Below, in pieces: positions 9,732-18,244 of a stretch of DNA of 64,000 bases (the stretch's first letter is position 1; each line of letters opens with the position of its first letter). Source of the DNA: Pseudocalidococcus azoricus BACA0444 (lineage in GTDB: Bacteria; Cyanobacteriota; Cyanobacteriia; Thermosynechococcales; Thermosynechococcaceae). Made by a program: the position numbers and the translations under genes. A model generated the notes under the pieces. It was not told the origin of the DNA. It worked only from the letters and a program-made list of their open reading frames with translations, and did not search any database. The stretch spans positions 1-64,000 of the forward strand of contig NZ_JAVMIP010000014.1 of the NCBI RefSeq assembly GCF_031729055.1, written 5' to 3'.

Positions 9732-10526
9732 ATGGTTGCTTCCCCCACCTCTACCAATGGTCAATCCCCCAAACCTGATGCTGAAGTCATTATCCAGGCC
9801 AGCAAAATTAACAAATACTACGGAGAGCGGCACGTCCTCAAGGATGTAGATTTACAGGTTCGCAAAGGGGAAGTAGTGGCTTTAATTGGCCCGAGTGGTT
9901 CTGGGAAAAGTACCTTGATTCGCTGTCTCAATGGCCTGGAGAAACATAGCAGCGGTGAAATTTATGTCCTCGGCCGGGTGATGCACCCCAACACCAGCCA
10001 TAAGGAACTCAGTCTGATTCGCCGGGATTTGGGGATGGTATTTCAGAGCTTTAACCTGTTTCCCCACATGACTGTCTTGCAGAACGTGATTGAAGCCCCA
10101 ATGCTGGTTCGCAAGATGCCGAAGAAAAACGCGATTGAAATGGCTGAGGTTTTACTCGCCAAGGTGGGCCTGGCAGAGAAAAAAGAAGCCTATCCTGGCC
10201 AACTTTCGGGAGGCCAAAAACAACGAGTCGCCATTGCCCGCGCCTTGGCCATGCAACCCCAGGCCCTGTTGTTTGATGAACCCACCTCTGCTTTAGATCC
10301 GGAACTGGTAGGGGAAGTTCTCAAGGTGATGAAGGACTTAGCCGATGAAAGCATGACGATGGTGGTTGTAACCCACGAAATGCAGTTTGCGCGGGATGTG
10401 TCGTGCCGAGTGGCCTTTTTAGCTGATGGGCATATTGTTGAAGAAGGGGAACCCCACCAACTGTTTAGCAATCCCCAACAACCCCGCACCAAAATGTTCC
10501 TAGAGCGAGTTTTGGGAAAGTCTTAA
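9732..10526 (+). CDS. Polar amino acid ABC transporter ATP-binding protein (GlnQ-type)
   Basis: 264 residues from the ATG at 9732. Walker A is GPSGSGKST, the Q-loop region [16 protein letters not shown], the ABC signature LSGGQKQR, Walker [14 protein letters not shown] and the switch His in VVVTHEM, all intact. The sequence is typical of the GlnQ/HisP group that energises uptake of glutamine, other polar or basic amino acids. A longer start at 9705 (TTG) is possible, but the ATG precedes the usual short leader. Permease and binding protein genes are not adjacent, as is common in cyanobacteria. Confidence 0.92.
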   Translation: MVASPTSTNGQSPKPDAEVIIQASKINKYYGERHVLKDVDLQVRKGEVVALIGPSGSGKSTLIRCLNGLEKHSSGEIYVLGRVMHPNTSHKELSLIRRDLGMVFQSFNLFPHMTVLQNVIEAPMLVRKMPKKNAIEMAEVLLAKVGLAEKKEAYPGQLSGGQKQRVAIARALAMQPQALLFDEPTSALDPELVGEVLKVMKDLADESMTMVVVTHEMQFARDVSCRVAFLADGHIVEEGEPHQLFSNPQQPRTKMFLERVLGKS

Positions 10527-10615
10527 GACGAACTCGGTCATTATCCCCTTGTATGTAAGCTATAGATGTAGTCTTTGGGAGCATACACCTCTTGACCAAA
10601 GAAATGGGATACAAG

Positions 10616-10651
10616 CCCCGTCCTGCTTTACACGCAAGCTACAGGGCGGGG
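10616..10651. other. Strong hairpin resembling an IS200/IS605-type end (scar)
   Basis: CCCCGTCCTG at 10616-10625 pairs with CAGGGCGGGG at 10642-10651 (ten pairs with one G-T wobble, 16-base loop). The hairpin is followed by AGAATGTCAACG. CCCCG...CGGGG hairpins near GTCAAC are typical of the subterminal ends of cyanobacterial IS200/IS605-like elements, but no transposase frame survives here. It lies in a 574-base stretch (10527-11100) that holds no full gene, only this hairpin, a decayed DUF4351 end and one doubtful mini-frame. Confidence 0.4.
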
Positions 10652-10779
10652 AGAATGTCAACGCAACAGACTTAAACCGATAGGCCGCCGCATTAGGGGG
10701 AGGTGTCTCTATCAGTTGAAATAATAGAGATGGAAATTGCTGAAACAGTTGATAAAAAATCGAGTCACACCGCACAGAT

Positions 10780-10890
10780 TCAGGATACTTGCAACCACGC
10801 CCCCAAATCGGCCACCTCTTGAAACTCCAACAATGCCACCGCTAATTCTTCCACCTTAATATTTATGTCTAGCAACCTTGAGCAATCACC
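10780..10890 (-). pseudogene. C-terminal remnant of a DUF4351/Rpn-type nuclease-transposase protein
   Basis: On the minus strand a short frame ending at a TGA (10782-10780) reads VEELAVALLEFQEVADLGAWL near its end. This matches the conserved C-terminus of DUF4351, the tail of PD-(D/E)XK recombination-promoting nuclease/putative transposase proteins common in cyanobacteria. Only ~35 residues survive and there is no start or nuclease domain nearby. Together with the adjacent IS-like hairpin it marks a decayed mobile-element scar. Confidence 0.5.
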
Positions 10891-10964
10891 CTTTCCAAAA
10901 ATGTAACTGGGGTTATGCCCAGTATTAGTCCGGCCCCCACCCCTAGCCAGTAGCCCCATTCCAT
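10869..10964 (-). CDS. Doubtful 31-residue membrane peptide frame
   Basis: An ATG at 10964 preceded by GGGGAATTAAGGC opens a 31-codon frame, MEWGYWLGVGAGLILGITPV then TFLERVIAQGC, one possible membrane helix. It does not match any small photosynthesis or Ndh subunit I know. It overlaps the upstream edge of the DUF4351 remnant in another frame and may be chance. Listed because the start context is reasonable. Confidence 0.2.
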   Translation of the reverse strand: MEWGYWLGVGAGLILGITPVTFLERVIAQGC

Positions 10965-11100
10965 GCCTTAATTCCCCTGATCTCGTGCTTTTGGGAGAGT
11001 TGCAAAAACTATTTCTCGTAGAAAATTTGGAGGAGACAGAAGCAAATTTACTCCCTAAAATGGGGCCAACAGGTCAAAACCGAGTTTCGGAGGGGACTGA

Positions 11101-12996
11101 ATGGATCACAACCTACAAATCATGGTGCTGGTGGTCTTGGCGGTGGTAGCTGGGATCGGGGCCCAAGTCCTGGCCAGTGTTCTGCGGTTACCCAGTATTG
11201 TGCTGTTGCTGACAGTGGGGATTGGCTTTGGTCCGAGTGGCTTAGGCTGGCTCCATCCGCAACTTCTCGGTGATGGACTGGAAGTCTTAGTTCCCCTCTG
11301 TGTGGCCTTGATTTTATTTGAAGGGGGGTTAACTCTCGAACTCCAACGCAGCGAAGCGGAAGTGACCCGGAGTATTCGCAACCTCGTTACCATTGGAGCC
11401 GTGATTACCCTAGTCGGAGCCACCTTGGCTGCTCATTGGAGTGGGGAATTTCCCTGGCCCATTGCCGTACTCTATGGCTCTTTAGTGGTGGTGACAGGGC
11501 CAACGGTGGTGGGGCCATTATTGCGACAGGTTGGGGCCGAACGGAAACTGGGGGCCATCTTGGAGGGGGAGGGGATTTTAATTGATCCCTTGGGGGCAAT
11601 TTTAGCCGTAGTCGTCCTCAATTTGGTGCTGAATCATGATCTTGATCCTTGGAGTGGGTTGATCAGCTTAGGGACGCGTTTAGGGGTGGGGACACTGATT
11701 GGCTGGATAGCGGGTTGGGGACTCAGTTGGTTTTTGCGCCAGGCCCAGTTCTTGTCCGATGAATTACGCAATCTTCTGGTCTTGGCCTCGGTTTGGGGAA
11801 CGTTCACCCTTTCTCAAGTCCTAGTGAGTGAATCGGGTCTGATGACGGCGGTGATGTTGGGGATTACCCTGCGCTGGGCGGAGATTCCAGGGGAGCGAGT
11901 TTTACGACGGTTTAAGGGGCAACTGAGCACCCTGGCGATTTCTGTCTTGTTTGTCCTGTTGGCCGCAGATTTATCCGTTTCCAGTATGGTGGCTTTGGGC
12001 TGGGGGGGATTGGTCACGGTTTTATGCTTAATGTTTATTGTTCGCCCCCTGAGTGTGTTTGTATCCACCTGGAATAGTGGTCTGAGATGGCAGCAAAAAG
12101 CCTTCCTGGCCTGGATTGCCCCGCGGGGAATTGTTGCCGCCTCGGTCGCCTCCTTATTTTCGATTAGTTTGACCAATGGCGGGATTAACGGGGGAGATGC
12201 AATCAAGGCTCTTGTCTTTTTGACGATTCTCTTAACGGTCTTTGGGCAGGGCTTAACGGCTAAGCTTTGGGCAAACTTTCTCCAGGTGCGGGCCCACGGC
12301 AATAGCGGCGTGATTATTGTTGGCTGCAATCCCTTGGGGCGATTATTGGGACAACTCCTCCATCAATGGGGCGAGCCAGTCGTCATGATTGACAGTAACC
12401 CGACCTATTGTCACCAGGCCCAGGCCGAGGGGTTAACGGTGTTTGTCAGTAGTGCCTTAAATTCAGAGGTTCTCCGGCAAGCGGGTATCGAAAATTTGGG
12501 GACGTTTTTAGCCATCACGAGTAATCCCGAAGTGAATCGTGTCTTGAGCCAACGTATCCGCGAAGAGTTTGATCCCCCAAGGGTTTTGGCGGCATTTTCC
12601 AGGGTCAATCAGTCCAGTAACGACATCACCGAGCTATCCCAAGGGATTGAAGCGGCCCTGAGTCAAAGCCTGAATGTGAAAGATTGGAATGAATATATTA
12701 CCGCCGACTCCATCCGCCTGGGGGAAGTGACATTGACCGCCGAACGTCTGGAGATGCAATTGGCCCACCTCCTGGCCCTGGTCAAGTCGGAAAAACTCTT
12801 ACCCCTGCTGTGGATTCGCCAAGAAACGGTGCGGGTTGTCCAAGGGGATGTGGAATTTCAAGCTGGGGATCAAATTGTCTATCTCCTCCACACCCCTAAA
12901 CCTGATTTTCTGCTGCCCAGCCCAGTCACCCGTCCCTTAGAAATCAAAACCGTCTTGGCCAATGCCCATCTCTCGTTTGTAGAGCCAAAAACCTAG
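11101..12996 (+). CDS. CPA1-type cation/proton antiporter with C-terminal TrkA-N (RCK) domain
   Basis: 631 residues; ATG at 11101 follows CGGAGGGGAC. Residues ~1-390 form about twelve membrane helices of the Na+/H+ exchanger fold (LLTVGIGFGPSGLGWL, ILFEGGLTLE, GPTVVGPLLRQVGAERKLG, EGEGILIDPLGA with the conserved acidic pair region). From ~399 a nucleotide-binding RCK/TrkA-N domain begins (GVIIVGCNPLGRLLGQLL), followed by a C-terminal half that may be a TrkA-C-like fold. It exchanges Na+ or K+ for H+ across a cell membrane, gated by a nucleotide or redox ligand in the RCK domain. Ion selectivity is not readable. Confidence 0.9.
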   Translation: MDHNLQIMVLVVLAVVAGIGAQVLASVLRLPSIVLLLTVGIGFGPSGLGWLHPQLLGDGLEVLVPLCVALILFEGGLTLELQRSEAEVTRSIRNLVTIGAVITLVGATLAAHWSGEFPWPIAVLYGSLVVVTGPTVVGPLLRQVGAERKLGAILEGEGILIDPLGAILAVVVLNLVLNHDLDPWSGLISLGTRLGVGTLIGWIAGWGLSWFLRQAQFLSDELRNLLVLASVWGTFTLSQVLVSESGLMTAVMLGITLRWAEIPGERVLRRFKGQLSTLAISVLFVLLAADLSVSSMVALGWGGLVTVLCLMFIVRPLSVFVSTWNSGLRWQQKAFLAWIAPRGIVAASVASLFSISLTNGGINGGDAIKALVFLTILLTVFGQGLTAKLWANFLQVRAHGNSGVIIVGCNPLGRLLGQLLHQWGEPVVMIDSNPTYCHQAQAEGLTVFVSSALNSEVLRQAGIENLGTFLAITSNPEVNRVLSQRIREEFDPPRVLAAFSRVNQSSNDITELSQGIEAALSQSLNVKDWNEYITADSIRLGEVTLTAERLEMQLAHLLALVKSEKLLPLLWIRQETVRVVQGDVEFQAGDQIVYLLHTPKPDFLLPSPVTRPLEIKTVLANAHLSFVEPKT

Positions 12997-13050
12997 CTTG
13001 CTCCAGCCCACGGCAAATTCAGGTGAATGGGTTAAAATGGGAAGACATCA

Positions 13051-13132
13051 GCGGACGTGGCGGAATTGGTAGACGCGCTAGATTTAGGTTCTAGTACTGC
13101 AAGGTGTGTGGGTTCAAGTCCCTCCGTCCGCA
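13051..13132 (+). tRNA. tRNA-Leu(UAG)
   Basis: Acceptor stem GCGGACG (13051-13057) pairs with CGTCCGC (13125-13131), discriminator A at 13132. The anticodon stem CTAGA/TCTAG encloses loop TTTAGGT with anticodon TAG at 13085-13087. A long variable arm fits a class II leucine tRNA, and the T-arm has GGTTCAAGTCC. CCA is not encoded. No group I intron is present. Its 3' end overlaps the 3' end of the convergent nuclease gene by 19 bases. Confidence 0.97.
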
Positions 13133-15078
13133 TTTATGACTAAACGACAAACAACCGGGTCATGATCGCTAATCTGGGGGCTAAATTCAGCGTTGAGATG
13201 GACAATATCCACAGCCGCTGAGGTTGGATTCGTTTGCACCACATTTTGACTGACCCAGATGTGATCTAACTGTTGGGAATTACCTTCGTAGATGTAACTG
13301 TATTGCTCCACCTCTGGTAAACGGATTTGGGTCAGATTGGCGAGGTTAGCCGGGGCCTGGCTGAGTTGTTGTAAAGGCAGAGAGAAGGCAAAATCATTCA
13401 TGTCCCCAAGGAGAATAATTCTGGCCTGGGGTTGCTGTTGTTGAAGTTCGCCGATGAATTGTTGCAAAATTTGGGTTTGGGCCATCCGCGTCCCCTGACT
13501 ACCCAAGGTTGGTGGCTGATTCAGTCCCATCAGTGGTGCATCACCCCGCTTGGATTTGAGATGGACATTGATGGCATAAATGGTTTGATCCTGCCAGCGG
13601 AATTGGGCAATGAGGGGTTTGCGCCCCGCCCGCCAGGCCAGATCTTGGGGCTGAATCCGCCCAGGGTTGTGACTCAGACCAGTGGCCTTAATTTGGACGG
13701 GGGTTTGACTCTGGCCGGGGCCTTGGGGATTATTCACCAGGTTAAGGCGTTGGGGATTGTAGAGAAAGGCGACCCGAATATTCCCGCCGGGTTGGCCACC
13801 ATCCGCATTGTTAATCGGCGAAATATCTAAATACTCATAGTCGGGGCCGCCCTCATGTTTGATGCCATTGATCAGCAGTTGGGCGGTTTGGGCTGCACTG
13901 ACAATCCCGTTATCAAGGCTGCCACTATCATCTTGAATTTCTTGGAGGGCAATCAGGTCGGGATTTTGTAAGTTCTGGTGGATGGCCTGGGCAACACGGA
14001 TAATTCGCTCGGGTTCTTGGACACTCAGGTTTTCAACATTAAAGGTAGCGACTGTTAAATGGGTCTGATCACCTTTGAGGGATGTGGTTTCAGGCATTAG
14101 TTTTTTGGAACTGGTTGGTTTGAGAGATTGCTCTGGATCAAGGAGAACTTCGTAATTGCCCCAGTTATAGGTGAGGATTCCGGTTAAGTTAGCAAGGCGA
14201 TCTCCAACTTGGAGGGCTTGATGTTGTTGGGCTTCGGGTAGCAGTTTTGGGTTAATCCGCAGCCGTTCCGGGTTAAAGTCACCATCCAAATAGGGACTCT
14301 GACTCAAGGCTCGAATGGTAATGCCGCCCCGTGAGTTCATCCCTGTGGCCTGCTGCCCCCGTTGACTGACGACAAAAAACTGGTGGCGGGAATTTTGGGG
14401 GCCGACCACTTGCGGTTCGGGAATCGTCACCCGCATTCCTTCTAAAGATTCGTAAAAGTCTAACCCCCGGGCCTGGGGCTCGAGGGAAGCTGGGGTATTT
14501 TTTAGGTTTGTGGCTGGGCGGTAAATAATCTCTGTGGGGGGGCGGCTCAGGACAATTGGGGCGGGTAAGGGCTGGTTCTCCCTCAGGACTTGGATTTCAC
14601 CCTGGCTACTGATTTGGGTTAAGGGCAGATCCCCAGGGGCTTGTTCTGGCTGGAATTCCCTTACCCGACCTCGGACTGCGACTCGGTTCCCAGGCCTGAC
14701 TGTGGGGGCAACATTCGTAAAGACAAAGAGTCCCTCGGAAGTCCGGGGGGTAGAATCAGATTGCTCCGATTGGAGATAAAACCCCCGCTGATCCAGGCCA
14801 GTGACAATACCAGTTGTGGTAACGATTTGGCCAACTTGGCTCGAAAAATGCTCCTCTCCTTGAATTTGATGAATCGGAGTGATTTCTCCAGATAGGGCAA
14901 TAACCGGACTGGAGAGGCTATTTGCGCCTAACCAATGCCCGCAGCCCATCACCAGGCCAGCCACCAAAATCCCTAAACTGCCATAAAGCCACTTTTTGCT
15001 GAGTGTGGGTTGATAGGTCTGCCAGACACGAGCCAAAAAGTGATGAAAAATCTCTCCGCGGCGTTGTAACTTCCCCAT
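13114..15078 (-). CDS. Membrane-anchored or secreted endonuclease/exonuclease/phosphatase-family nuclease (ExeM/NucH-like)
   Basis: 654 residues. An N-terminal membrane helix (~30-48) ends near a Cys (VMGCGHW). Residues ~65-160 form an OB-like domain (GIVTGLDQRGFYLQ, NRVAVRGRVREF), and from ~340 an exonuclease-endonuclease-phosphatase domain follows: ATFNVENL, LIALQEIQDDSG, INVHLKSKRGD, ILLGDMNDF and SDHDPVV carry the metal-binding and catalytic Asn, Glu, Asp and His. This layout is that of extracellular DNases of the ExeM/NucH type, probably used to degrade external DNA. The reading frame ends at a TGA inside the tRNA-Leu gene (13114-13116). Length is normal. Confidence 0.85.
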   Translation of the reverse strand: MGKLQRRGEIFHHFLARVWQTYQPTLSKKWLYGSLGILVAGLVMGCGHWLGANSLSSPVIALSGEITPIHQIQGEEHFSSQVGQIVTTTGIVTGLDQRGFYLQSEQSDSTPRTSEGLFVFTNVAPTVRPGNRVAVRGRVREFQPEQAPGDLPLTQISSQGEIQVLRENQPLPAPIVLSRPPTEIIYRPATNLKNTPASLEPQARGLDFYESLEGMRVTIPEPQVVGPQNSRHQFFVVSQRGQQATGMNSRGGITIRALSQSPYLDGDFNPERLRINPKLLPEAQQHQALQVGDRLANLTGILTYNWGNYEVLLDPEQSLKPTSSKKLMPETTSLKGDQTHLTVATFNVENLSVQEPERIIRVAQAIHQNLQNPDLIALQEIQDDSGSLDNGIVSAAQTAQLLINGIKHEGGPDYEYLDISPINNADGGQPGGNIRVAFLYNPQRLNLVNNPQGPGQSQTPVQIKATGLSHNPGRIQPQDLAWRAGRKPLIAQFRWQDQTIYAINVHLKSKRGDAPLMGLNQPPTLGSQGTRMAQTQILQQFIGELQQQQPQARIILLGDMNDFAFSLPLQQLSQAPANLANLTQIRLPEVEQYSYIYEGNSQQLDHIWVSQNVVQTNPTSAAVDIVHLNAEFSPQISDHDPVVCRLVINADGGT

Positions 15079-15156
15079 GATTTACCCAGGCCTAGTGCAG
15101 ATTCCCTTACTATCCTTACCGTGAAAGGGATTTTGCCCGAGTTAAGCAGAACACCT

Positions 15157-15849
15157 TTAGGGATGTAAATGAAATTCAATTTGATCCCGGCGCAAACTGA
15201 CATCAAACCGCTGGAGGAAATCTTGCCCTAGGAGGCCCACGCTCATTTCCGGCCCCGCCACGGCCACCGGAATTTGCTGCGTCACCAAGCCCCCCACATC
15301 CATACTGCCAATAAAGACAATAGGCATCCGCACTTGACCGTTCGCTGTATTAAAAATGGCGTACTCGACAATATTGGCGGGGGTAATTCCGAGGGCGGTG
15401 GCCATCGGGCGCGTAATCACAGTCATGCTGGCCCCAGAATCCACCATCATTTCAAAGTCACGGCGGCGGTTAAATGTGACATTAATCACCGGAATCCCAT
15501 TTTGGCGGCGCTGAATTTGCACCACACCCAACAGGCCTGGGTTAGGGGGGCTAGGCGTTCTAGCGTTTGGGCGAGCAGGGGGGGGACTGGGCGGGCGAAA
15601 TTGACCCATCTGAACCAGTTCTTGGCGATATTGGCGCAGGGCTGATGCTTGATTTGGATTGGCCTGGATCATTAGATCCACAACCCGAACAGCCTGGGCC
15701 CAGTCTTGATTACCAATGGCCTGGTAAAGCTGATCTTGGAGGGAGCGTTGCCCCGGTTGGGCTAAACCTGCCAGAGGCGTGACCATCACCAGGCCAGTCA
15801 GGCAGGCGGTCAAGAGTCGGGCCTGGGAAAAACCAAAGGAAAAGCGCAT
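15157..15849 (-). CDS. Exported retropepsin-like aspartic protease
   Basis: 230 residues from the ATG at 15849, giving a clear signal peptide (RLLTACLTGLVMVTPLAGLAQ). A GTG at 15897 would add 16 residues. A short helical region (~25-70) resembling a TPR precedes a Pro-rich linker and the protease domain, where FEMMVDSGASMTVI contains the DSGA active-site loop and VGLLGQDFLQRFDV the second conserved segment. It resembles single-domain clan AA proteases that work as dimers. Substrate unknown. It lies between the nuclease and uppP genes on the same strand. Confidence 0.8.
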   Translation of the reverse strand: MRFSFGFSQARLLTACLTGLVMVTPLAGLAQPGQRSLQDQLYQAIGNQDWAQAVRVVDLMIQANPNQASALRQYRQELVQMGQFRPPSPPPARPNARTPSPPNPGLLGVVQIQRRQNGIPVINVTFNRRRDFEMMVDSGASMTVITRPMATALGITPANIVEYAIFNTANGQVRMPIVFIGSMDVGGLVTQQIPVAVAGPEMSVGLLGQDFLQRFDVSLRRDQIEFHLHP

Positions 15850-15980
15850 GATCAGGGATGGGGCAGGAAAACGAGCTTGAACCAGGGGCAACCCCACAAC
15901 CTTTTCATCATATCCTCAACGGCATATTGCCCGATACAAGAGGAAATGAGCGGGCGGCTGGACATCTTTAATCCTCCCCA

Positions 15981-16802
15981 TTACCCCCGTAACCACCCCA
16001 GGCCCACGGACAGCAAGAGGGCAATGCCCAGCCCAAACCGATACCAAACAAAGACCCAGGCCGATTTCTTCCGTAAGTATTGCAAAAGCCAAGCAATGGA
16101 CAGGTAGGAAAAAATAAAGGAAGAGATAATACCAATCAGCAGCGGCATGGCCATCGTCGTTTCTTGGAGGACATCCCTGGCCTGGACAAGCGTGGCAACG
16201 GTGAGAGTCGGAATCCCCAAAAGAAAGGAAAAGCGGGCCGCTGTATCCCGTTTAAGTCCTAAGAACAGGGCCGTAGTCAGGGTTGAGCCGGAGCGAGAAG
16301 CCCCTGGTAAGAGCGCAATGGTTTGTCCCAGGCCAACGAGAACACCGTCAGACACCTCCAGTTGAGCAAAATCCCGTTGACGTTTTCCCACCTGTTCAGC
16401 CAGGCCCAGTAAGGCCGCCATCACTAAAGCCATTACAGCGATTAAAACCGGAGACTCTAAATCTATCCCTAATTTTTTGAGGAGAAAGCCAATCCCTAAG
16501 GCGGGAATTGTCCCAATCACAATCCCAATCAAAATTTTCCACTCCTCTTGCTGCCAATTTTTTGCTTGCCAGGCCTGCCACGCACCGGCCAAGACTTGCC
16601 GAATATCCCCCCAGAAATACCAGAACACAGCCACGACACTGCCAAATTGAATTGCGTCCAAAGCGGGCTTATTCCAAATCGTTTTCCAGCCGAAAATATC
16701 CGTAAAAATGATCAGGTGGGCGGTACTACTAATGGGCAGAAACTCGGTAATACCCTGGACCAGACCTAAAATGATCGCTTGGAGCCAGCTAAATTCAAAC
16801 AT
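15981..16802 (-). CDS. uppP: Undecaprenyl-diphosphatase
   Basis: 273 residues from the ATG at 16802 (a TTG nine bases upstream is also possible). Eight or so membrane helices. QGITEFLPISSTAHLII carries the (E/Q)xxxE plus PxSSxxH motif and PGASRSGSTLTTALFLGL the PGxSRSG phosphatase motif. The enzyme dephosphorylates undecaprenyl diphosphate, recycling the lipid carrier for peptidoglycan and polysaccharide synthesis, at the plasma membrane. No clear Shine-Dalgarno sequence is visible. Length and motifs are standard. Confidence 0.95.
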   Translation of the reverse strand: MFEFSWLQAIILGLVQGITEFLPISSTAHLIIFTDIFGWKTIWNKPALDAIQFGSVVAVFWYFWGDIRQVLAGAWQAWQAKNWQQEEWKILIGIVIGTIPALGIGFLLKKLGIDLESPVLIAVMALVMAALLGLAEQVGKRQRDFAQLEVSDGVLVGLGQTIALLPGASRSGSTLTTALFLGLKRDTAARFSFLLGIPTLTVATLVQARDVLQETTMAMPLLIGIISSFIFSYLSIAWLLQYLRKKSAWVFVWYRFGLGIALLLSVGLGWLRG

Positions 16803-16949
16803 AATTTGCAAAAACTCAAATTAAAGTATTAAGTTTAGATACCCCTGGGGGGGATGATCTGTTGGGAAATTTAACTCTGTGATAACTTAGGGTAAGTATA
16901 TACAAAAGTTAATATTCTCTTATCATTACCCCCTGCATTTACCCCCTCA

Positions 16950-17687
16950 GTGTTGAATACCTTGTCTGCTTTAATTCCCGCCTCTTCTCTCGCTCCCCCC
17001 CTGCGCCCAGGCCTGGATGGGGCACTTCTAAATCATCCCCGCTTCCTCATGGCTGTGGCGGGTTTCCTGGTCTCAATTCCAGTTTTTGTCCAGGCCCCCC
17101 TTGTGCGGCTTTATCCTTGGGTCAGCTTGGGTTTGACTCCGCTATTGTGGGGATTGGCAGCCTGGTTGATCCGTTCCAAACGGGGGCCGGCCTGGGGAGA
17201 TTTACTCTTCGGGTTTAGCTGTTGCTGGTTGGCAGGCTCCGTCTATTGGGGCTGGTTGCGGTGGGAACCCCTCTGGCATTTACCCATTGAAGCGTTTGCT
17301 GTTCCCCTGGTGGCCTGGCTCTTGTGGCGGCGGCAGTTAAAAATTGGGGGATTATTTTACCTGGGTTCACTATTGGGAACGGCGATTACAGATTTATATT
17401 TCTATCTGATTGATGTGATCCCCCACTGGCGATCCGTGATGCGGGTGGAAGCCGCCCCAGATCTGGTCATGGGAATTTTTCAGGATGCGGTCATTCAGGT
17501 TCAGACTTTTAACGGTCAGTTCTGGGCCATGCTCTTGGTTTTAATCCTCGTGGGTCTAACCCTGGCACCCTTTTTTGCCGTCAATCTCCGGCGGTCACAA
17601 TCCCTGGCCTGGTGGGGATTTATTGGGGCAGTGGGAAGCACCCTACTGGTTGATGGAGTATTTTGGGTTTTTGTAGTTGTGCAGTAA
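16950..17687 (+). CDS. DUF3120 membrane protein
   Basis: 245 residues with about seven membrane helices, starting at a GTG (16950); no good ribosome site is visible. The stretches IPVFVQAPLVRLYPWVSL, YWGWLRWEPLWHLPIEAF and LGTAITDLYFYLIDVIPHWR match the cyanobacterial/plastid DUF3120 family as I remember it. No function is known. It is divergent from uppP with a 147-base shared upstream region. Confidence 0.8.
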   Translation: MLNTLSALIPASSLAPPLRPGLDGALLNHPRFLMAVAGFLVSIPVFVQAPLVRLYPWVSLGLTPLLWGLAAWLIRSKRGPAWGDLLFGFSCCWLAGSVYWGWLRWEPLWHLPIEAFAVPLVAWLLWRRQLKIGGLFYLGSLLGTAITDLYFYLIDVIPHWRSVMRVEAAPDLVMGIFQDAVIQVQTFNGQFWAMLLVLILVGLTLAPFFAVNLRRSQSLAWWGFIGAVGSTLLVDGVFWVFVVVQ

Positions 17688-17992
17688 TCGTAATTCCCTA
17701 TATCTCTATCGCAATCCTTATGGAATTTGGACCGTGGGGTATTGATTTTGCTAGAGTCACAGCCTTGAATCGTTCTTGACTCAGGTAAAATTGCTATATT
17801 TCTTGAACAGGCTCTTTGATACACTCATCTTTTATCTTCTTGGAAACTCTTGAATCCTGTCTTCAAAATGAATTAACTCATACATTTTAATCCCCACCTA
17901 ATACCTAATTTCAAGCACCTCTATGTCACGCTTACTTAGATAGCCACTTGATCGAGTAATCGGTCAAACTTGAAAACATTGAAGAGAAAAGT
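17688..17992. other. Gene-free AT-rich stretch
   Basis: About 305 bases between the DUF3120 gene and a small membrane-protein gene. Stops occur in all frames at short spacing. I see no tRNA, repeat or convincing terminator; it presumably holds the promoter of the following small gene and the PRC-barrel gene. Confidence 0.5.
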
Positions 17993-18166
17993 ATGCCAAG
18001 ACTCGTAGGTAAACAGTCAAATGGTAATTGGTTTGCAGGAGTAACTCTTATTTTGACAATTGCAGCCTTGGGATACCTAGAATATGCTGGAGCAATCAAT
18101 CTTATTACTGGCATCGGTCTAGATAATAAGCTCAATGATCAGCCCCAACAGCAGCTAAATCCCTAA
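17993..18166 (+). CDS. Small single-pass membrane protein, function unknown
   Basis: A 57-codon frame from the ATG at 17993, preceded by GAAGAG at ~8 bases. The product has a membrane helix (WFAGVTLILTIAALGYLEY) and a short Gln/Asn-rich tail. The start context, the coherent membrane segment and its position 78 bases before the PRC-barrel gene on the same strand support a real gene, probably in one transcript with it. I do not recognise the family. Confidence 0.5.
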   Translation: MPRLVGKQSNGNWFAGVTLILTIAALGYLEYAGAINLITGIGLDNKLNDQPQQQLNP

Positions 18167-18244
18167 AGATTCAATCAACCTTCATCCGCATTCTAATCAA
18201 TCTGCATGATTCGATCACGACCTTAATTGATAGGAGTACTAGAA

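Noticed and set aside
11814..12329. 171-codon minus-strand frame
   Set aside because: Antisense to the antiporter; basic, low-complexity shadow translation.
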